Source of the DNA: Hominifimenecus microfluidus
Lineage (GTDB): Bacteria > Bacillota > Clostridia > Lachnospirales > Lachnospiraceae
Assembly (NCBI GenBank): GCA_020687485.1
Contig: JAJEQR010000003.1
Coordinates: 1-64,000, forward strand
Direction of reading: 5' to 3'
Length of the DNA: 64,000 bases
In this document: one piece after another, positions 43,387 to 52,933 of the stretch
How the letters are laid out: each line of letters starts with the position of its first letter
Position numbering within the stretch: position 1 is the stretch's first letter
Position numbers and translations under genes: made by a program
Notes under the pieces: generated by a model
Told to the model about the DNA's origin: nothing
The model's database searches: none
What the model saw: the letters and a program-made list of their open reading frames with translations, nothing else

Positions 43387-44172
43387 ATGAGCGAAGAAAT
43401 TAAGAACACTCAGGAAAACGCAGCAGAAACTGCAGCACCTGTAGAGTCCATGGAAGATTATGCAGCGGAGTTGGAAGCATCCTTAAAGCAGGGCCCTCCC
43501 AACGATGATCCGGTATGGGATAAGTTCGAGACCATGCTGGCAGAGAAGACCGTATTCCCGGTTAAGATTGACAGCGTAGTAAAGGCAGGCGTTGTTGCTT
43601 ACGTTGACGATGTTCGCGCATTTATTCCCGCATCCAAGCTGGCTGCAGGTTATGTAGAGAACCTGGAGGATTACAAGGGCAAGACCATCGACGTTATGGT
43701 TATCACCGCTGACAAAGAGAACAAGAAGCTGGTTCTGTCCGGTAAGGAAGTTGCCCGTCAGAAGGCACGCGAAGCCAAGGCAGCAGCTGCAGCAGCTGTA
43801 GAGGTAGGCGCAGTTATGGAAGGTACCGTAGATTCCCTGAAGGATTACGGCGCATTCATCGAGCTGGAAGGCGGCATGTCCGGTCTGCTGCACGTTTCTC
43901 AGATCAGCTATAAGAGAGTAGAGAAGCCCTCCGACGTTCTGAAGGAAGGCGAGAAGGTTCAGGTTAAGGTTATCGCTGTCAAGGACGGCAAGATCAGCCT
44001 GAGCATGAAGGCTCTGCAGGAAGCTCCGGAGCGTCCCGCACGTGAGCCCAGAGCTGACCGCCCTGCACGTGAGCCCCGTCAGAGAAACGAGGAGAAGGAT
44101 ACCTTCAACTACAAGGAGACCGGTACGGCTTCCACCAGCCTGAAGGATCTGCTGAGCGGCCTCAAGCTGTAA
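43387..44172 (+). CDS. S1 RNA-binding domain protein (ribosomal S1-like)
   Basis: 261 residues. An acidic N-terminus is followed by two S1 domains: KTVFPVKIDSVVKAGVVAYVDDVRAFIPASKL (about 55-125) and GAVMEGTVDSLKDYGAFIELEGGMSGLLHVSQIS (about 140-215). A basic, Pro/Arg-rich tail (REPRADRPAREPRQRNEEKD) and a short KDLLSGLKL end follow. It probably binds mRNA on the ribosome. Strong codon bias and a GGGAGG site indicate high expression. It is shorter than Gram-negative S1, as usual in Clostridia. Confidence 0.9.
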   Translation: MSEEIKNTQENAAETAAPVESMEDYAAELEASLKQGPPNDDPVWDKFETMLAEKTVFPVKIDSVVKAGVVAYVDDVRAFIPASKLAAGYVENLEDYKGKTIDVMVITADKENKKLVLSGKEVARQKAREAKAAAAAAVEVGAVMEGTVDSLKDYGAFIELEGGMSGLLHVSQISYKRVEKPSDVLKEGEKVQVKVIAVKDGKISLSMKALQEAPERPAREPRADRPAREPRQRNEEKDTFNYKETGTASTSLKDLLSGLKL

Positions 44173-44205
44173 GTCTGAGCTGACAGCATATTAACAGAAA
44201 GAAAT

Positions 44206-44247
44206 AAACAAGCGCCATGCAGGAGTTGTTCCGCATGGCGCTTGTTT
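44206..44247 (+). terminator. Bidirectional terminator after the S1 gene
   Basis: A 15-bp perfect stem AAACAAGCGCCATGC / GCATGGCGCTTGTTT around a 12-base loop lies between two converging genes. Confidence 0.88.
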
Positions 44248-44309
44248 AGTATAACTAATGATGAAATTTAAATAATGATAAATTCAGGCTTTATCCTGCT
44301 TCCCATTCT

Positions 44310-44867
44310 TTACAAATCTTTGTACAGCACAACCATCTCATCCTGATTGTTCAGACCTTCAACTTTCTTCACTGTAAGTGTGGAGCCCTTCAGGCCAAAG
44401 TGTATGGTAGCATGAATTTTATTCTCATTCTTCCAGCAGCTGATGAATCCCTTGCCGGGCGCTCCGTCCTGCAGGAAGAAAATCTTGCCGCTGTACTGAT
44501 CCGAAGCCTCCGATTCCGGGGTGGGCTTCGCCGCGAAATGTAGAATTACGATATAGCGGGGAACCTTGCCGGTCTTTGTATTCGGGCATTTCTCCAGGCA
44601 GGTGCAGGGCACGCCTGTAAAAATCAGATCCTCTGAACGGATCGCAAAATCTGTGGGAATTTCTGCTTTCTCTCCGGCTAGCTTCAGCAGGCGGTTCATT
44701 GTATCCATACACTGATTCAGAACCCTGCGGTTATCCTCCGTGGTGAGAGGCTGCTCCAGCTGGAACGGAACGGCAGAGTAATCGATCGGCGAGGCGATGA
44801 TGACCTCTTCTTTTTTCTCCTCCGGCGCAGGCGCGAGGCGCTTCTTAAAAAAATCCAATAATCCCAT
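44310..44867 (-). CDS. Uncharacterised cytoplasmic protein
   Basis: 185 residues starting MGLLDFFKKRLAPAPEEKK. No membrane segment or signal. A Cys-containing loop (GVPCTCLEKCP) could hold a metal, and the C-terminal half is predicted beta-rich (RYIVILHFAAKP, KIHATIHFGLKGSTLTVKKV). No family is recognised. Transcribed alone on the minus strand between the terminator at 44206 and a long intergenic region. Confidence 0.7.
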   Translation of the reverse strand: MGLLDFFKKRLAPAPEEKKEEVIIASPIDYSAVPFQLEQPLTTEDNRRVLNQCMDTMNRLLKLAGEKAEIPTDFAIRSEDLIFTGVPCTCLEKCPNTKTGKVPRYIVILHFAAKPTPESEASDQYSGKIFFLQDGAPGKGFISCWKNENKIHATIHFGLKGSTLTVKKVEGLNNQDEMVVLYKDL

Positions 44868-45215
44868 AAATATAGATCCTTGTTTCCTTTACATACTGAA
44901 TAAATAGGCGTGTTTTGAAGTCTTTTTTGAACCTGGTAGAATATTTGACATCAAGTATGCTTATTCATTCATGAGTTCAGCAGAGAGTTGCTCTGTTGAG
45001 CCTTTAATATTGTCAACGGATATTAACATGATAACATACAGACTGTGGTAAATCAATAGTCATAGCAAGGTGAAGAAAAGGCAAAATTCACCCGAGGATC
45101 GGAATCGAAGTTGGAATTTTAATGATATTTTACCAGGTTGGTGGCGTGCATTTAACATACACTTCCTAGAATATACAGCGTGGGATTACCCAGAGTAAAT
45201 AAAGAGAGGTAGAAA
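44868..45215 (+). other. 348-base intergenic region before the metallophosphoesterase gene
   Basis: AT-rich, no gene seen. A weak promoter candidate is TTGTCA (45010-45015), 16 bases, TAACAT (45032-45037). A hairpin CAGCAGAG/CTCTGTTG lies near 44979-44999. The ribosome site GAGAGG lies at 45204-45210. Confidence 0.4.
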
Positions 45216-48200
45216 ATGAAGAATTCACGTTGGAAAAGGGTATCTGCGCTGCTTCTGACAGCGGCGATGACAGTTTCGGTTATCCCGACAGGTGCGCTGG
45301 CAGCGGAAGAAGCCAGTCAAAGTGTGACGGAAGCAGAAGATGTCTATTCAGAAAGATCAGAAAGCACAGAATCGCAAGCAGCTGCCGAGATTGGAAGTGA
45401 GGCATCAGGCGGAGCGGGAGTATCGGCAACCGGGAAAGTGGAGACGGAGACCTCTGCGGCAGGCGAGTCAACCGCAGCGACAAAAGCAGGTACGGAGTCC
45501 TCAGAGGGCACGACAAAAGCAGGTGCAGAGTCTTCGGTAAATAAGGCGAATGCAGGTACAGAATCTGCGGCGGGCGCCGTAGGTGAAAAGACAGTGCCGG
45601 AGAGCGGAGCCGCTGAAAGCACGCAATCAGAGGAGATTACAGCCAGTGCGGCAGCTCCGGAGCAGTCGGCGGCAGAATCAGAAGCGGCAGCCGAGCCTGC
45701 GGGAGTTGGCAGTCTGTGGCTGACGGAACTCTTCCCCAACGATTTTGATACAAAGAATAATACGAATTTCGGTTCCAAGGATGACTGCTTTGAGTATGTC
45801 GAGCTGCTGAATACGTCCGATCAGGAGATTCACTTTAATGATGATTTTCAGCTGCTGTATGGCAAGAAGCAGGATGCTGTGACGGCGATTTCCGTCACGG
45901 AGCCGGATGGAAGCACGGATGTAGTCATCGGGGCAGGCGAGACGGTTGTATTCTGGAACCGCCGCAGCGATGTGTCAAATGTCGGCACGGTAGAGAATTT
46001 CCGAGCCAACTATTATATCGACGATGATGTACATATCGTAGTAACAAATTACGGGAAGGATTGGGCAACTAGCGGCTACTTTGCTCTGCAGGCAAAGAGC
46101 ACCGGTACAATCTTCTCGGATTACACCTATGTGAACGGAACCATTGACAAGACAGACGGAGGCGACATCGCGGATGGCCTCGGTATTGATCTTGCGATTC
46201 CGAATATTGGACTGGCTGTATCTGCGTCAACGAAGAAAGCATATGCCAGCCCCGGCTATGTATATTCCGAGCAGCGCGGCGGCAATACCACCGCTCCGAC
46301 AAGCACCAGCGGATTGTACGTTACGGAGATTTACCCGAATGACGGTGATCGTTCCTCCGTGTACGGAGCCAGCGATGACCTGATGGAGTTCGTGGAAGTC
46401 ACCAACACCACGGATCAGGACATTGACTTCAACCAGAATTATCAGTTCCAGTACCTCTACAAGACACAGGGAACCCGACTGGCGATCTGCACCTATGAGG
46501 ATGCGCATAAAGAAGCGCTGGGAGAAATCAGCATCAATGACCTCTATAATAAGAGCGGAATCACCATCAAGGCCGGCACCAGCGCCGTATTCTGGTGCTA
46601 CCGGGAACGCCATAAACTGGCAGTAACCACCGCATTTCCGAGCGAAGCGGAATTTCGTGAAGCATATGGTATCGCCGATGATGTGGATGTATACTGCATG
46701 ATCGGCCAGAACGGCATGAAGAACACCGACCGTGGCGTGGCCATTACGGCAGCAGCAGACGGCGGCCGTCAGGTGATGGTATCCTACTATCACTACAACG
46801 GCGTGACTGACACGAAGGACAAGAAGAGTGTAAACCTGGCTCCCAGTGCGGAGGGCCCCCGCATGACACCGAGTGCGGTACAGCAGTCACCCACACCCGG
46901 TGGCAGCAATGGATTCCATTTCCCGGAGGATGACGGGAGCAAAGTGGAGCTGTCGATTCGCGAGGGCAGTGAAGTGCCTGCATTTATCATGCAGGGCGAG
47001 GAGCTGAGAGTTCGCTTCGATTACAAAGTGACCGGCAGCCTGCCCCGCACGAAGATCACGACCTTCTACCGCTTCGACGGCGCGGGCAGCTGGAAGAGCA
47101 GCAGCGAGACCACTCGCCGCGTGCCTGGTCTGTATGAGGTGAATATTTCTGCGAATGAGATCTTCGACCACAGCTATGTGGAGTTCTATGTCTGCGCGGA
47201 TAATCAGTATCACCGCAATACCACGGAGGTCTACAAGGTAGAAATTCACAAGCTGAACGAAGTGGACGGTGTGCGAACGAACATTTCTGATGGAGCGGAA
47301 ATTGGCGGTACCGTAACGATCACAGCGAACAACGGCGGCGACAATGCGGACACTACGATTCAGATTGACGGTGAGAACTATCCGGTTACGAAGATGCTGG
47401 AGGACGGCGCTTACTATACCTTCTCCACGGAAGGACGGGACAGCTATTTCCGCAACGCACTGGTTCTGGCGGATGACAACCTGACGGATGACGCGGCGGC
47501 TGTACGCATTGCTTCTCTGGTAAAATGGCAGTATTACCGCCTGAACGGCTTCGCAGTGCATATCGATAACCAGTACTTTACTTACGATGCAGCCACGGAC
47601 AGCTATAAGATTACACTGCGTTTCTGGGCAGGAACCTACGGCTCCAGCGTGTATGACTTCCTTCTGCCGGACGCCAACCGCGAGGACTTCAAAGTCAGCG
47701 GTCTTCAGCTGAAGCTGATCAACGGAAAGAGCTACCTGCCTGACAGTATTGGCCCGGAGAGTTATACCTATCCGGACACCGGTGTGACGGTAGATTCCGC
47801 AGCAAAGACAAACCTGAGCACAGCGGCGAATGCCATTCACTCCGTGGGCGATTCCGCAGGCATGTGCCCCTATCTGGATGCCAGCTTCACCATTCCGGCA
47901 GCCGACGCGACCGCAGTGGGCGCAGTCGTGGATACGACAAAGCTTTCCGCCGGCAGACATACCCTCACGGTGAAGAGCGGAAGCTATGAGAAGACCGTAG
48001 AGTTCATCGTAGACAACAAGGCTCCCGAAGTGGAGATGGGCATGGAGGACGGCGCGGTTCTCTCCGGCGAGATCCGCCTGGCGCCTCAGATCACGGAGGA
48101 GAATACGCTGGCTGAATCCATCATCACGCTGGACGGTGAGCGTGTCAACGACAGCGTAGAGACCGATTCCGTAGCACTGGGCGAAGGCGACCATACCCTG

Positions 48201-50303
48201 ACCGTCTATGCGAAGGACGCAGCGGGAAATGAGACAGCGAAAGCTGTCACCTTCCATATCGGCGACGATACAATCGCAGTGGTAGATGCAGCTACCAATG
48301 ATGTTACCGCGAGCAGTGCCGCGCTGACAGTCACAGTAAATGGAAACCAGAAGGGTGCGCAGGCGGAATTCCGTAAGCTGGAATCCATTCCGGCGGATCA
48401 GATCACTGCTGAGACCACGCAGGCGGCTCTTCCCTACATTACTTATACTGTACCGGTAGGAGAAACCGGTGAGGACGATGAGCTGGTGCTGCGCTGGGAC
48501 GGCACGGCTTCCAATGCGGATACGACGCATGCCAGCCGGATGTTTGCTCTGAACCGCGAGAGCGGAAGCTGGGATGAGGTCGGACAGGCCGATGATACCG
48601 GCTCCATCGAGGCGAACTTTGCCGCTGCTGCCTATGTGCAGGAAGGCAGTGTACAGGTGATGGTACAGTGTACGGCGGGTTCGGCACTGCCGGATCTGAG
48701 CGGACAGGGTGCCGCTTCCCTTGTGGAAGACAACTGGGACGGCTACCGTGTTCCGGCAAAATATGACTTCGCTTTTGCATGGGAGACCGATACGCAGTAC
48801 TATTCCGAGGAGTTCTTCCAGCACTACCTGAACATGAACAACTGGATCGTGGACAATGCTGATCCGATGAACATCCGCTATGTCATTCACACCGGTGATA
48901 TCGTGGACGACTTTGATATGATCTATGAGTGGGAGAATGCTGACAAGGCCATGAAGATCCTGGATGACGCAGGCGTGCCTTACGGTGTGCTGGGCGGCAA
49001 CCATGATGTAGCGGCAGCCACCTTTGAGTATGAGAATTATCATAAGTATTTCGGCGAGGATCGTATGAAGGATCAGCCGACCTATGGCGGCTCCTACAAG
49101 AACAACCTGGGTCACTACGACCTGCTGACGGAGAATGGTCAGGATCTGATCATCGTCTATATGAGCTGGGATATCTACCAGGATGAGATCGACTGGATGA
49201 ATCAGGTACTGCAGCAATACAGCGACCGCAAAGCGATCCTGTGCTTCCACACCTATACCCGCGTGGCTTACACCGCGGAGAACGATCTGCTGGATTACTA
49301 CGGCGAGCTGGTGCAGGAGCAGGTGGTAGCGAAGAATCCGAATGTATTCGCAGTGCTGAACGGCCACTATCATGGCGCATCCTATGAGACGACTGTGTTT
49401 GATGATAATAATGACGGTGTATACGATCGCACGGTCTACCAGATCTGCACGGACTATCAGTCTGGTTTCGAGGGCGGCAGCGGTTACATCAAGATGCTGT
49501 ACTTCGACCTGGCAGGCGGCAAGATTTATATCAACTCCTACACCCCGTCTCTGGACGACTTCAACTACTATGATAACGAAGCTGTGACGGAGCTTGGCGT
49601 TGAGAATCCGGCGGATGTAGCAGCAGATACACTCGAAACGGACGGCGGAGCAGCGCCGAAGCGCATGGCAGAGAACATCAATACGGATATTCTGGAACTG
49701 AATGTCACCTTTGACACCACAGAGAAGACCATTCAGGCCAGCCAGTTCTCTGCATGGCTCGACAGAGGAGATGTGCTGGGAGCCGCGGAGGTCAATGAAG
49801 ATGGAACAGCAAACCTGACCTGGAGCGATCTGGCGGCACAGACCGGCTTCACATGGTATGCCGTTGTGAAGAATGAGTTTGGCAGTAGCGATCGCACCGG
49901 CGTGCAGACCTTTACCACTCTGGCAGCACCGGAGACTCCGGATCAGCCCGGAGACGATCAGAAGCCGGGAGATGACAAGAATCCTGGGGATGATCAGAAG
50001 CCGGGAGACAATCAGAACCCCGGAGATAACCAGAATCCTGGAAATGATCAAAAACCGGGAGACAATCAACAGCCTTCCGATAATCAGAAACCCGGCAATA
50101 ATACGCAGAAGCCGAATAACACAAGCGTGAAGAATAACGGCGGCCAGACGCAGACCGGCAACGGCAGCAATCAGCAGAAGAGCGGCGGCAGCGTAAAGAC
50201 CGGCGATACCAGCCTGCTTCTCCCGGCAGTGCTTGCCGGCGGCAGCAGCCTGATTGTGCTTGCAGCGGCAGCGGTACGATTCTATAAAAGAAAAGAGGAC
50301 TAA
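45216..50303 (+). CDS. Giant wall-anchored metallophosphoesterase with lamin-tail domains
   Basis: 1,695 residues. A signal peptide (cut near GALA-AEE) is followed by a 130-residue Ser/Glu/Ala/Thr-rich stretch and two lamin-tail-like (LTD) domains (SLWLTELFPND...EYVELLNTS and GLYVTEIYPND...EFVEVTNTT). Ig/Big-like repeats come next, then a calcineurin-like phosphoesterase (about residues 1185-1430) with DTQ, HTGDIVDD, GGNHD, CFHTY and NGHYHG. The tail has Pro/Gly/Asp-rich PGDDQ and PGDNQ repeats and ends in a KTGD sorting signal, a hydrophobic segment and KRKED. It should be fixed to the wall by a sortase. The first metal motif is DTQ instead of the usual DxH. The target is unknown; a nucleotide or phosphodiester is likely. 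The YibE/F gene is three bases downstream. Confidence 0.88.
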   Translation: MKNSRWKRVSALLLTAAMTVSVIPTGALAAEEASQSVTEAEDVYSERSESTESQAAAEIGSEASGGAGVSATGKVETETSAAGESTAATKAGTESSEGTTKAGAESSVNKANAGTESAAGAVGEKTVPESGAAESTQSEEITASAAAPEQSAAESEAAAEPAGVGSLWLTELFPNDFDTKNNTNFGSKDDCFEYVELLNTSDQEIHFNDDFQLLYGKKQDAVTAISVTEPDGSTDVVIGAGETVVFWNRRSDVSNVGTVENFRANYYIDDDVHIVVTNYGKDWATSGYFALQAKSTGTIFSDYTYVNGTIDKTDGGDIADGLGIDLAIPNIGLAVSASTKKAYASPGYVYSEQRGGNTTAPTSTSGLYVTEIYPNDGDRSSVYGASDDLMEFVEVTNTTDQDIDFNQNYQFQYLYKTQGTRLAICTYEDAHKEALGEISINDLYNKSGITIKAGTSAVFWCYRERHKLAVTTAFPSEAEFREAYGIADDVDVYCMIGQNGMKNTDRGVAITAAADGGRQVMVSYYHYNGVTDTKDKKSVNLAPSAEGPRMTPSAVQQSPTPGGSNGFHFPEDDGSKVELSIREGSEVPAFIMQGEELRVRFDYKVTGSLPRTKITTFYRFDGAGSWKSSSETTRRVPGLYEVNISANEIFDHSYVEFYVCADNQYHRNTTEVYKVEIHKLNEVDGVRTNISDGAEIGGTVTITANNGGDNADTTIQIDGENYPVTKMLEDGAYYTFSTEGRDSYFRNALVLADDNLTDDAAAVRIASLVKWQYYRLNGFAVHIDNQYFTYDAATDSYKITLRFWAGTYGSSVYDFLLPDANREDFKVSGLQLKLINGKSYLPDSIGPESYTYPDTGVTVDSAAKTNLSTAANAIHSVGDSAGMCPYLDASFTIPAADATAVGAVVDTTKLSAGRHTLTVKSGSYEKTVEFIVDNKAPEVEMGMEDGAVLSGEIRLAPQITEENTLAESIITLDGERVNDSVETDSVALGEGDHTLTVYAKDAAGNETAKAVTFHIGDDTIAVVDAATNDVTASSAALTVTVNGNQKGAQAEFRKLESIPADQITAETTQAALPYITYTVPVGETGEDDELVLRWDGTASNADTTHASRMFALNRESGSWDEVGQADDTGSIEANFAAAAYVQEGSVQVMVQCTAGSALPDLSGQGAASLVEDNWDGYRVPAKYDFAFAWETDTQYYSEEFFQHYLNMNNWIVDNADPMNIRYVIHTGDIVDDFDMIYEWENADKAMKILDDAGVPYGVLGGNHDVAAATFEYENYHKYFGEDRMKDQPTYGGSYKNNLGHYDLLTENGQDLIIVYMSWDIYQDEIDWMNQVLQQYSDRKAILCFHTYTRVAYTAENDLLDYYGELVQEQVVAKNPNVFAVLNGHYHGASYETTVFDDNNDGVYDRTVYQICTDYQSGFEGGSGYIKMLYFDLAGGKIYINSYTPSLDDFNYYDNEAVTELGVENPADVAADTLETDGGAAPKRMAENINTDILELNVTFDTTEKTIQASQFSAWLDRGDVLGAAEVNEDGTANLTWSDLAAQTGFTWYAVVKNEFGSSDRTGVQTFTTLAAPETPDQPGDDQKPGDDKNPGDDQKPGDNQNPGDNQNPGNDQKPGDNQQPSDNQKPGNNTQKPNNTSVKNNGGQTQTGNGSNQQKSGGSVKTGDTSLLLPAVLAGGSSLIVLAAAAVRFYKRKED

Positions 50304-50306
50304 AAT

Positions 50307-51446
50307 TTGAATAACGGGCAGAAGCAGTTCCATCGCCTGCTCCGCGTCCTGCTTCCGATCGTGATTCTCTTAGGGATCGTGATCGGAAGCTTCTCTGTAT
50401 CACGGGCGCAGATCGGAGCACAGACAGCACACAACTATGTAAAAGCGACCGTAACGGCCATTCTTCAGGACGATGCGGATGGCCTTCCCTTTAACGGTTC
50501 TCAGCTGGTGCGGGCCCGCCTGACCAGCGGCACATGGAAGGGCGAGGAGGCAGAACTCAGCAACTCCAACAGCTATCAGCGCGGAGCTCTCTGTCAGGAA
50601 GGCACGAAGATCATCGCGCTGGTACAGCAGGGAAGCGATGGCGTCATCAGCGGGTCGGTGTACAACTATGACCGAACCGGCATGCTGTGGGGACTGCTGG
50701 CGCTGTTCCTGATCAGCCTTCTCGCCGTAGGCGGCTGGAAGGGTGCGGCTACGATCTACGCGCTCGCATTTACCTTCGCCTGCGTCATTTTCCTCTATCT
50801 GCCGCTGCTCTATGCGGGCTGGAACGGCATCGCGGCCAGCGCACTGACCGCTGTGGTCGTGCTGGCGGCTTCCATCTACATTCTGAACGGCTGGTCGCGC
50901 AAGAGCGTGTGCTCCATTCTGGGAACCAGCCTGGGTGTGTGCATCTCCGGCGGACTGGCGCTGCTCTTCGGCAGCATCGGGCACCTGAACGGATTCCACA
51001 TGTCAGAGGTGGAGTCTATGGTATATATCGCCAATGCGTCAAAGCTTCGCGTGGGCGATCTCCTGTACGCCGGAGTTCTGATCTCCGGCCTGGGCGCGGT
51101 GATGGATGTCAGCGTCTCCATGGCTGCGGCGATGGAAGAAGTACACGCCAAAGCGCCGGAGCTCTCTCCTTGGGAGCTCTTCCGTTCCGGAATGACTGTA
51201 GGCCACGATATGATCGGCACGATGTCCAACACGCTGATCCTGGCCTACACCGGCTCCGCCACCGGCGCCCTGCTCACCATCTATTCCTACGAGATGCCCT
51301 TCCTGCAGGTGACAGGATACAACTCCATCATGATCGAATTGCTCTATGGCCTGTGCGGCACCATCGGCGTGATCCTCACCGTACCGATCCAGGCCGGGAT
51401 CACCGCGTTCGCGCTGCGGCATGCAAAAAAGGAGTTTGTCTGTTGA
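50307..51446 (+). CDS. YibE/F family membrane protein
   Basis: 379 residues. One N-terminal membrane segment, an outside beta domain (VKATVTAILQDDADG ... LVQQGSDGVISGSVYNYDR), then seven to eight membrane segments. The family motifs GAVMDVSVSMAAAMEEV and GHDMIGTMSNTLILAYTG are clear. Proteins of this family are uncharacterised; one Lactococcus/Bacillus-type pair is named YibE and YibF, here fused in one protein. The TTG start is eight bases after GAGG. It follows the metallophosphoesterase gene by three bases, so they are probably one transcript. Confidence 0.9.
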   Translation: MNNGQKQFHRLLRVLLPIVILLGIVIGSFSVSRAQIGAQTAHNYVKATVTAILQDDADGLPFNGSQLVRARLTSGTWKGEEAELSNSNSYQRGALCQEGTKIIALVQQGSDGVISGSVYNYDRTGMLWGLLALFLISLLAVGGWKGAATIYALAFTFACVIFLYLPLLYAGWNGIAASALTAVVVLAASIYILNGWSRKSVCSILGTSLGVCISGGLALLFGSIGHLNGFHMSEVESMVYIANASKLRVGDLLYAGVLISGLGAVMDVSVSMAAAMEEVHAKAPELSPWELFRSGMTVGHDMIGTMSNTLILAYTGSATGALLTIYSYEMPFLQVTGYNSIMIELLYGLCGTIGVILTVPIQAGITAFALRHAKKEFVC

Positions 51447-51464
51447 CAAACTCCTTTTTTGCAT
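51421..51464 (+). terminator. Perfect 20-bp terminator overlapping the YibE/F stop
   Basis: ATGCAAAAAAGGAGTTTGTC and its complement (51445-51464) surround a TGTT loop, with a run of T in the 3' arm. The last seven codons of YibE/F, including the stop, are inside the hairpin. Confidence 0.92.
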
Positions 51465-51486
51465 GTGATTGAAATTTATTTCTAAC

Positions 51487-52308
51487 TTAATCTTCCAGAT
51501 AACGCTTCATGGCATTGTAGCAGTTCAGTGTATTTGTGTCTGCATCGTTAAAATTACTGGAATACGTCTGTAAACTTCCGGAAGGATCCGTAACATAATT
51601 AGTAAGTGCGATGTAGGCGTTATACAATTCTGAGAGTGAATCGTAGGCTTCTTTGTATTCATCCGGAGGATTTTTGAGATCTTTCATCAATCCGTTTACC
51701 GTAGCCTGGTTCATTTCAATATTGCTTATTGCTGTTTTGAAATCAGAATCGGAAAACAATTTACGCAAAGCAGTATTAAAATCCGAAACAAAAGATCCGT
51801 TGGAATAGGTATACGGATCTGTCTCTATGTCGCGCTTTTCATAGATCGCATTATACCAGACTTTCTTAATCAGATTTCCGCTTGATTCCGCATCGCTTGC
51901 GCCTTCAAGCATGGTAATTGTTGCTTCCTTCAGGTTATCAGCATATTCTTCAAGTGCTTGGGCGTATTCCTCAGCTTCTTTCTTTTTTTGATATTGCGTC
52001 ATTCCAAATACTACAGCGCCAACGGCAAGAAGTAATACAACTACAATGCCGACAAGCTTTTTGGTCTTTTTGGGAACATTTACGCTTGTAACCTCCACTT
52101 TCTGCGGTTTTTCATCCCCTGTTTCAGTTGAAGTATTTGAAATCGGACAACCACATTTTGGACATTCGGTCATATCGTCGGTTAAATCTGCACCGCATTC
52201 GGGACAGTACCTGCCATTTTCTACTTCCAGTGTCTGTCCGCAGTGAACACATCGAGTTGCTTTGTCAGACACGGATTCTCCGCAATGCGGACAAGTTATC
52301 ATTGCCAT
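51487..52308 (-). CDS. Double zinc-ribbon single-pass membrane protein
   Basis: 273 residues. Two N-terminal zinc ribbons (CPHCG...CVHCG and CPECG...CPKCG), a linker, one membrane segment (KLVGIVVVLLLAVGAVVFGM) and an outside helical domain of about 180 residues (YAQALEEYADNLKEATITMLEGASDAESS and further). This zinc-ribbon/TM plan is common in Clostridia; the function is unknown, though sensing of envelope state has been suggested for similar proteins (inference). Codon use is more AT-rich than that of its neighbours. Confidence 0.8.
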   Translation of the reverse strand: MAMITCPHCGESVSDKATRCVHCGQTLEVENGRYCPECGADLTDDMTECPKCGCPISNTSTETGDEKPQKVEVTSVNVPKKTKKLVGIVVVLLLAVGAVVFGMTQYQKKKEAEEYAQALEEYADNLKEATITMLEGASDAESSGNLIKKVWYNAIYEKRDIETDPYTYSNGSFVSDFNTALRKLFSDSDFKTAISNIEMNQATVNGLMKDLKNPPDEYKEAYDSLSELYNAYIALTNYVTDPSGSLQTYSSNFNDADTNTLNCYNAMKRYLED

Positions 52309-52360
52309 AATAATTTTTCCTCCACTTATGCGTTATATGTTTGATATTACGCTTTGTTAT

Positions 52361-52390
52361 ATTATAGTACAAAATGTTGGAATATGCCAG
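52361..52390 (-). promoter_or_regulatory. Candidate promoter of the zinc-ribbon gene
   Basis: On the minus strand: -10 TATAAT (52366-52361) with a weaker -35 CTGGCA (52390-52385) 18 bases upstream. Confidence 0.45.
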
Positions 52391-52465
52391 AACTTTTTAC
52401 TTTTGATTTAAAATAGCCTTCCGAAGATGTCTCCGGGAGGCTGTGAATACATAGATATAGAAGAG

Positions 52466-52933
52466 TTACTCTACTTCCGCAATTGTAAGGTACGGCCGAA
52501 AAGAAATCCAGAAGTTGTCAACCTGAACTCCCTTAGGAAAACGGGCACGGTAGTCTTTCAGAGCTTCTGCCAGAAAAGGCTCTGTTACGTTCAGGCGTTC
52601 AGCGACTTCATACAGATTGCGGTCTCCGGCCTTAAAAGACTCGATAAGCCCCTGAAGCACAGACATCCGGTCAAATGCCAGGCGGCGCGCCTTCAGTTCC
52701 TGCTGTCTGTTCCAGGCTTTTGTCTGATCAAGAATATTCCCGGTATTAACATCATAATGCGCAATCTCTTCGACCAGGATGCATGTTTTCTCTCGACAGC
52801 TGACCAGTCGGTCGCTCAGATAAATCAGAGTATCATAGATCATGCCGTCGGCACCAGATTCTATGAAAGCATCCTCATGGACAAAAAGATCACGGTCATA
52901 AGCATCCTGCAGCAGCTGTTCGTATTCAGTCAT
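52466..52933 (-). CDS. ImmA/IrrE-type metallopeptidase-like protein of the tail locus
   Basis: 155 residues of the ImmA/IrrE (DUF955) type. The signature region reads ILVEEIAHYDVNTGNILDQ, where the usual HExxH is EExxH (Glu55-Glu56-Ile-Ala-His59), followed by ARRLAFDRM and a C-terminal helical part (VAERLNVTEPFLAEALKDYRARF). ImmA proteins cleave their cognate repressor on DNA damage and so induce mobile elements. The gene start overlaps the end of the repressor gene by 8 bp, so the two are translated together. Confidence 0.85.
   Translation of the reverse strand: MTEYEQLLQDAYDRDLFVHEDAFIESGADGMIYDTLIYLSDRLVSCREKTCILVEEIAHYDVNTGNILDQTKAWNRQQELKARRLAFDRMSVLQGLIESFKAGDRNLYEVAERLNVTEPFLAEALKDYRARFPKGVQVDNFWISFRPYLTIAEVE

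Noticed and set aside
45380..45700. Low-complexity repeats after the signal peptide of the metallophosphoesterase as a mobile or regulatory repeat
   Set aside because: They are simply Ser/Glu/Ala/Thr-rich coding sequence of a wall-spanning linker, in frame with the rest of the gene.
49948..50110. Short direct repeats that might look like a CRISPR array
   Set aside because: They are in-frame codons for PGDDQ/PGDNQ-type repeats in a surface protein, with no unique spacers and no cas genes in the window.
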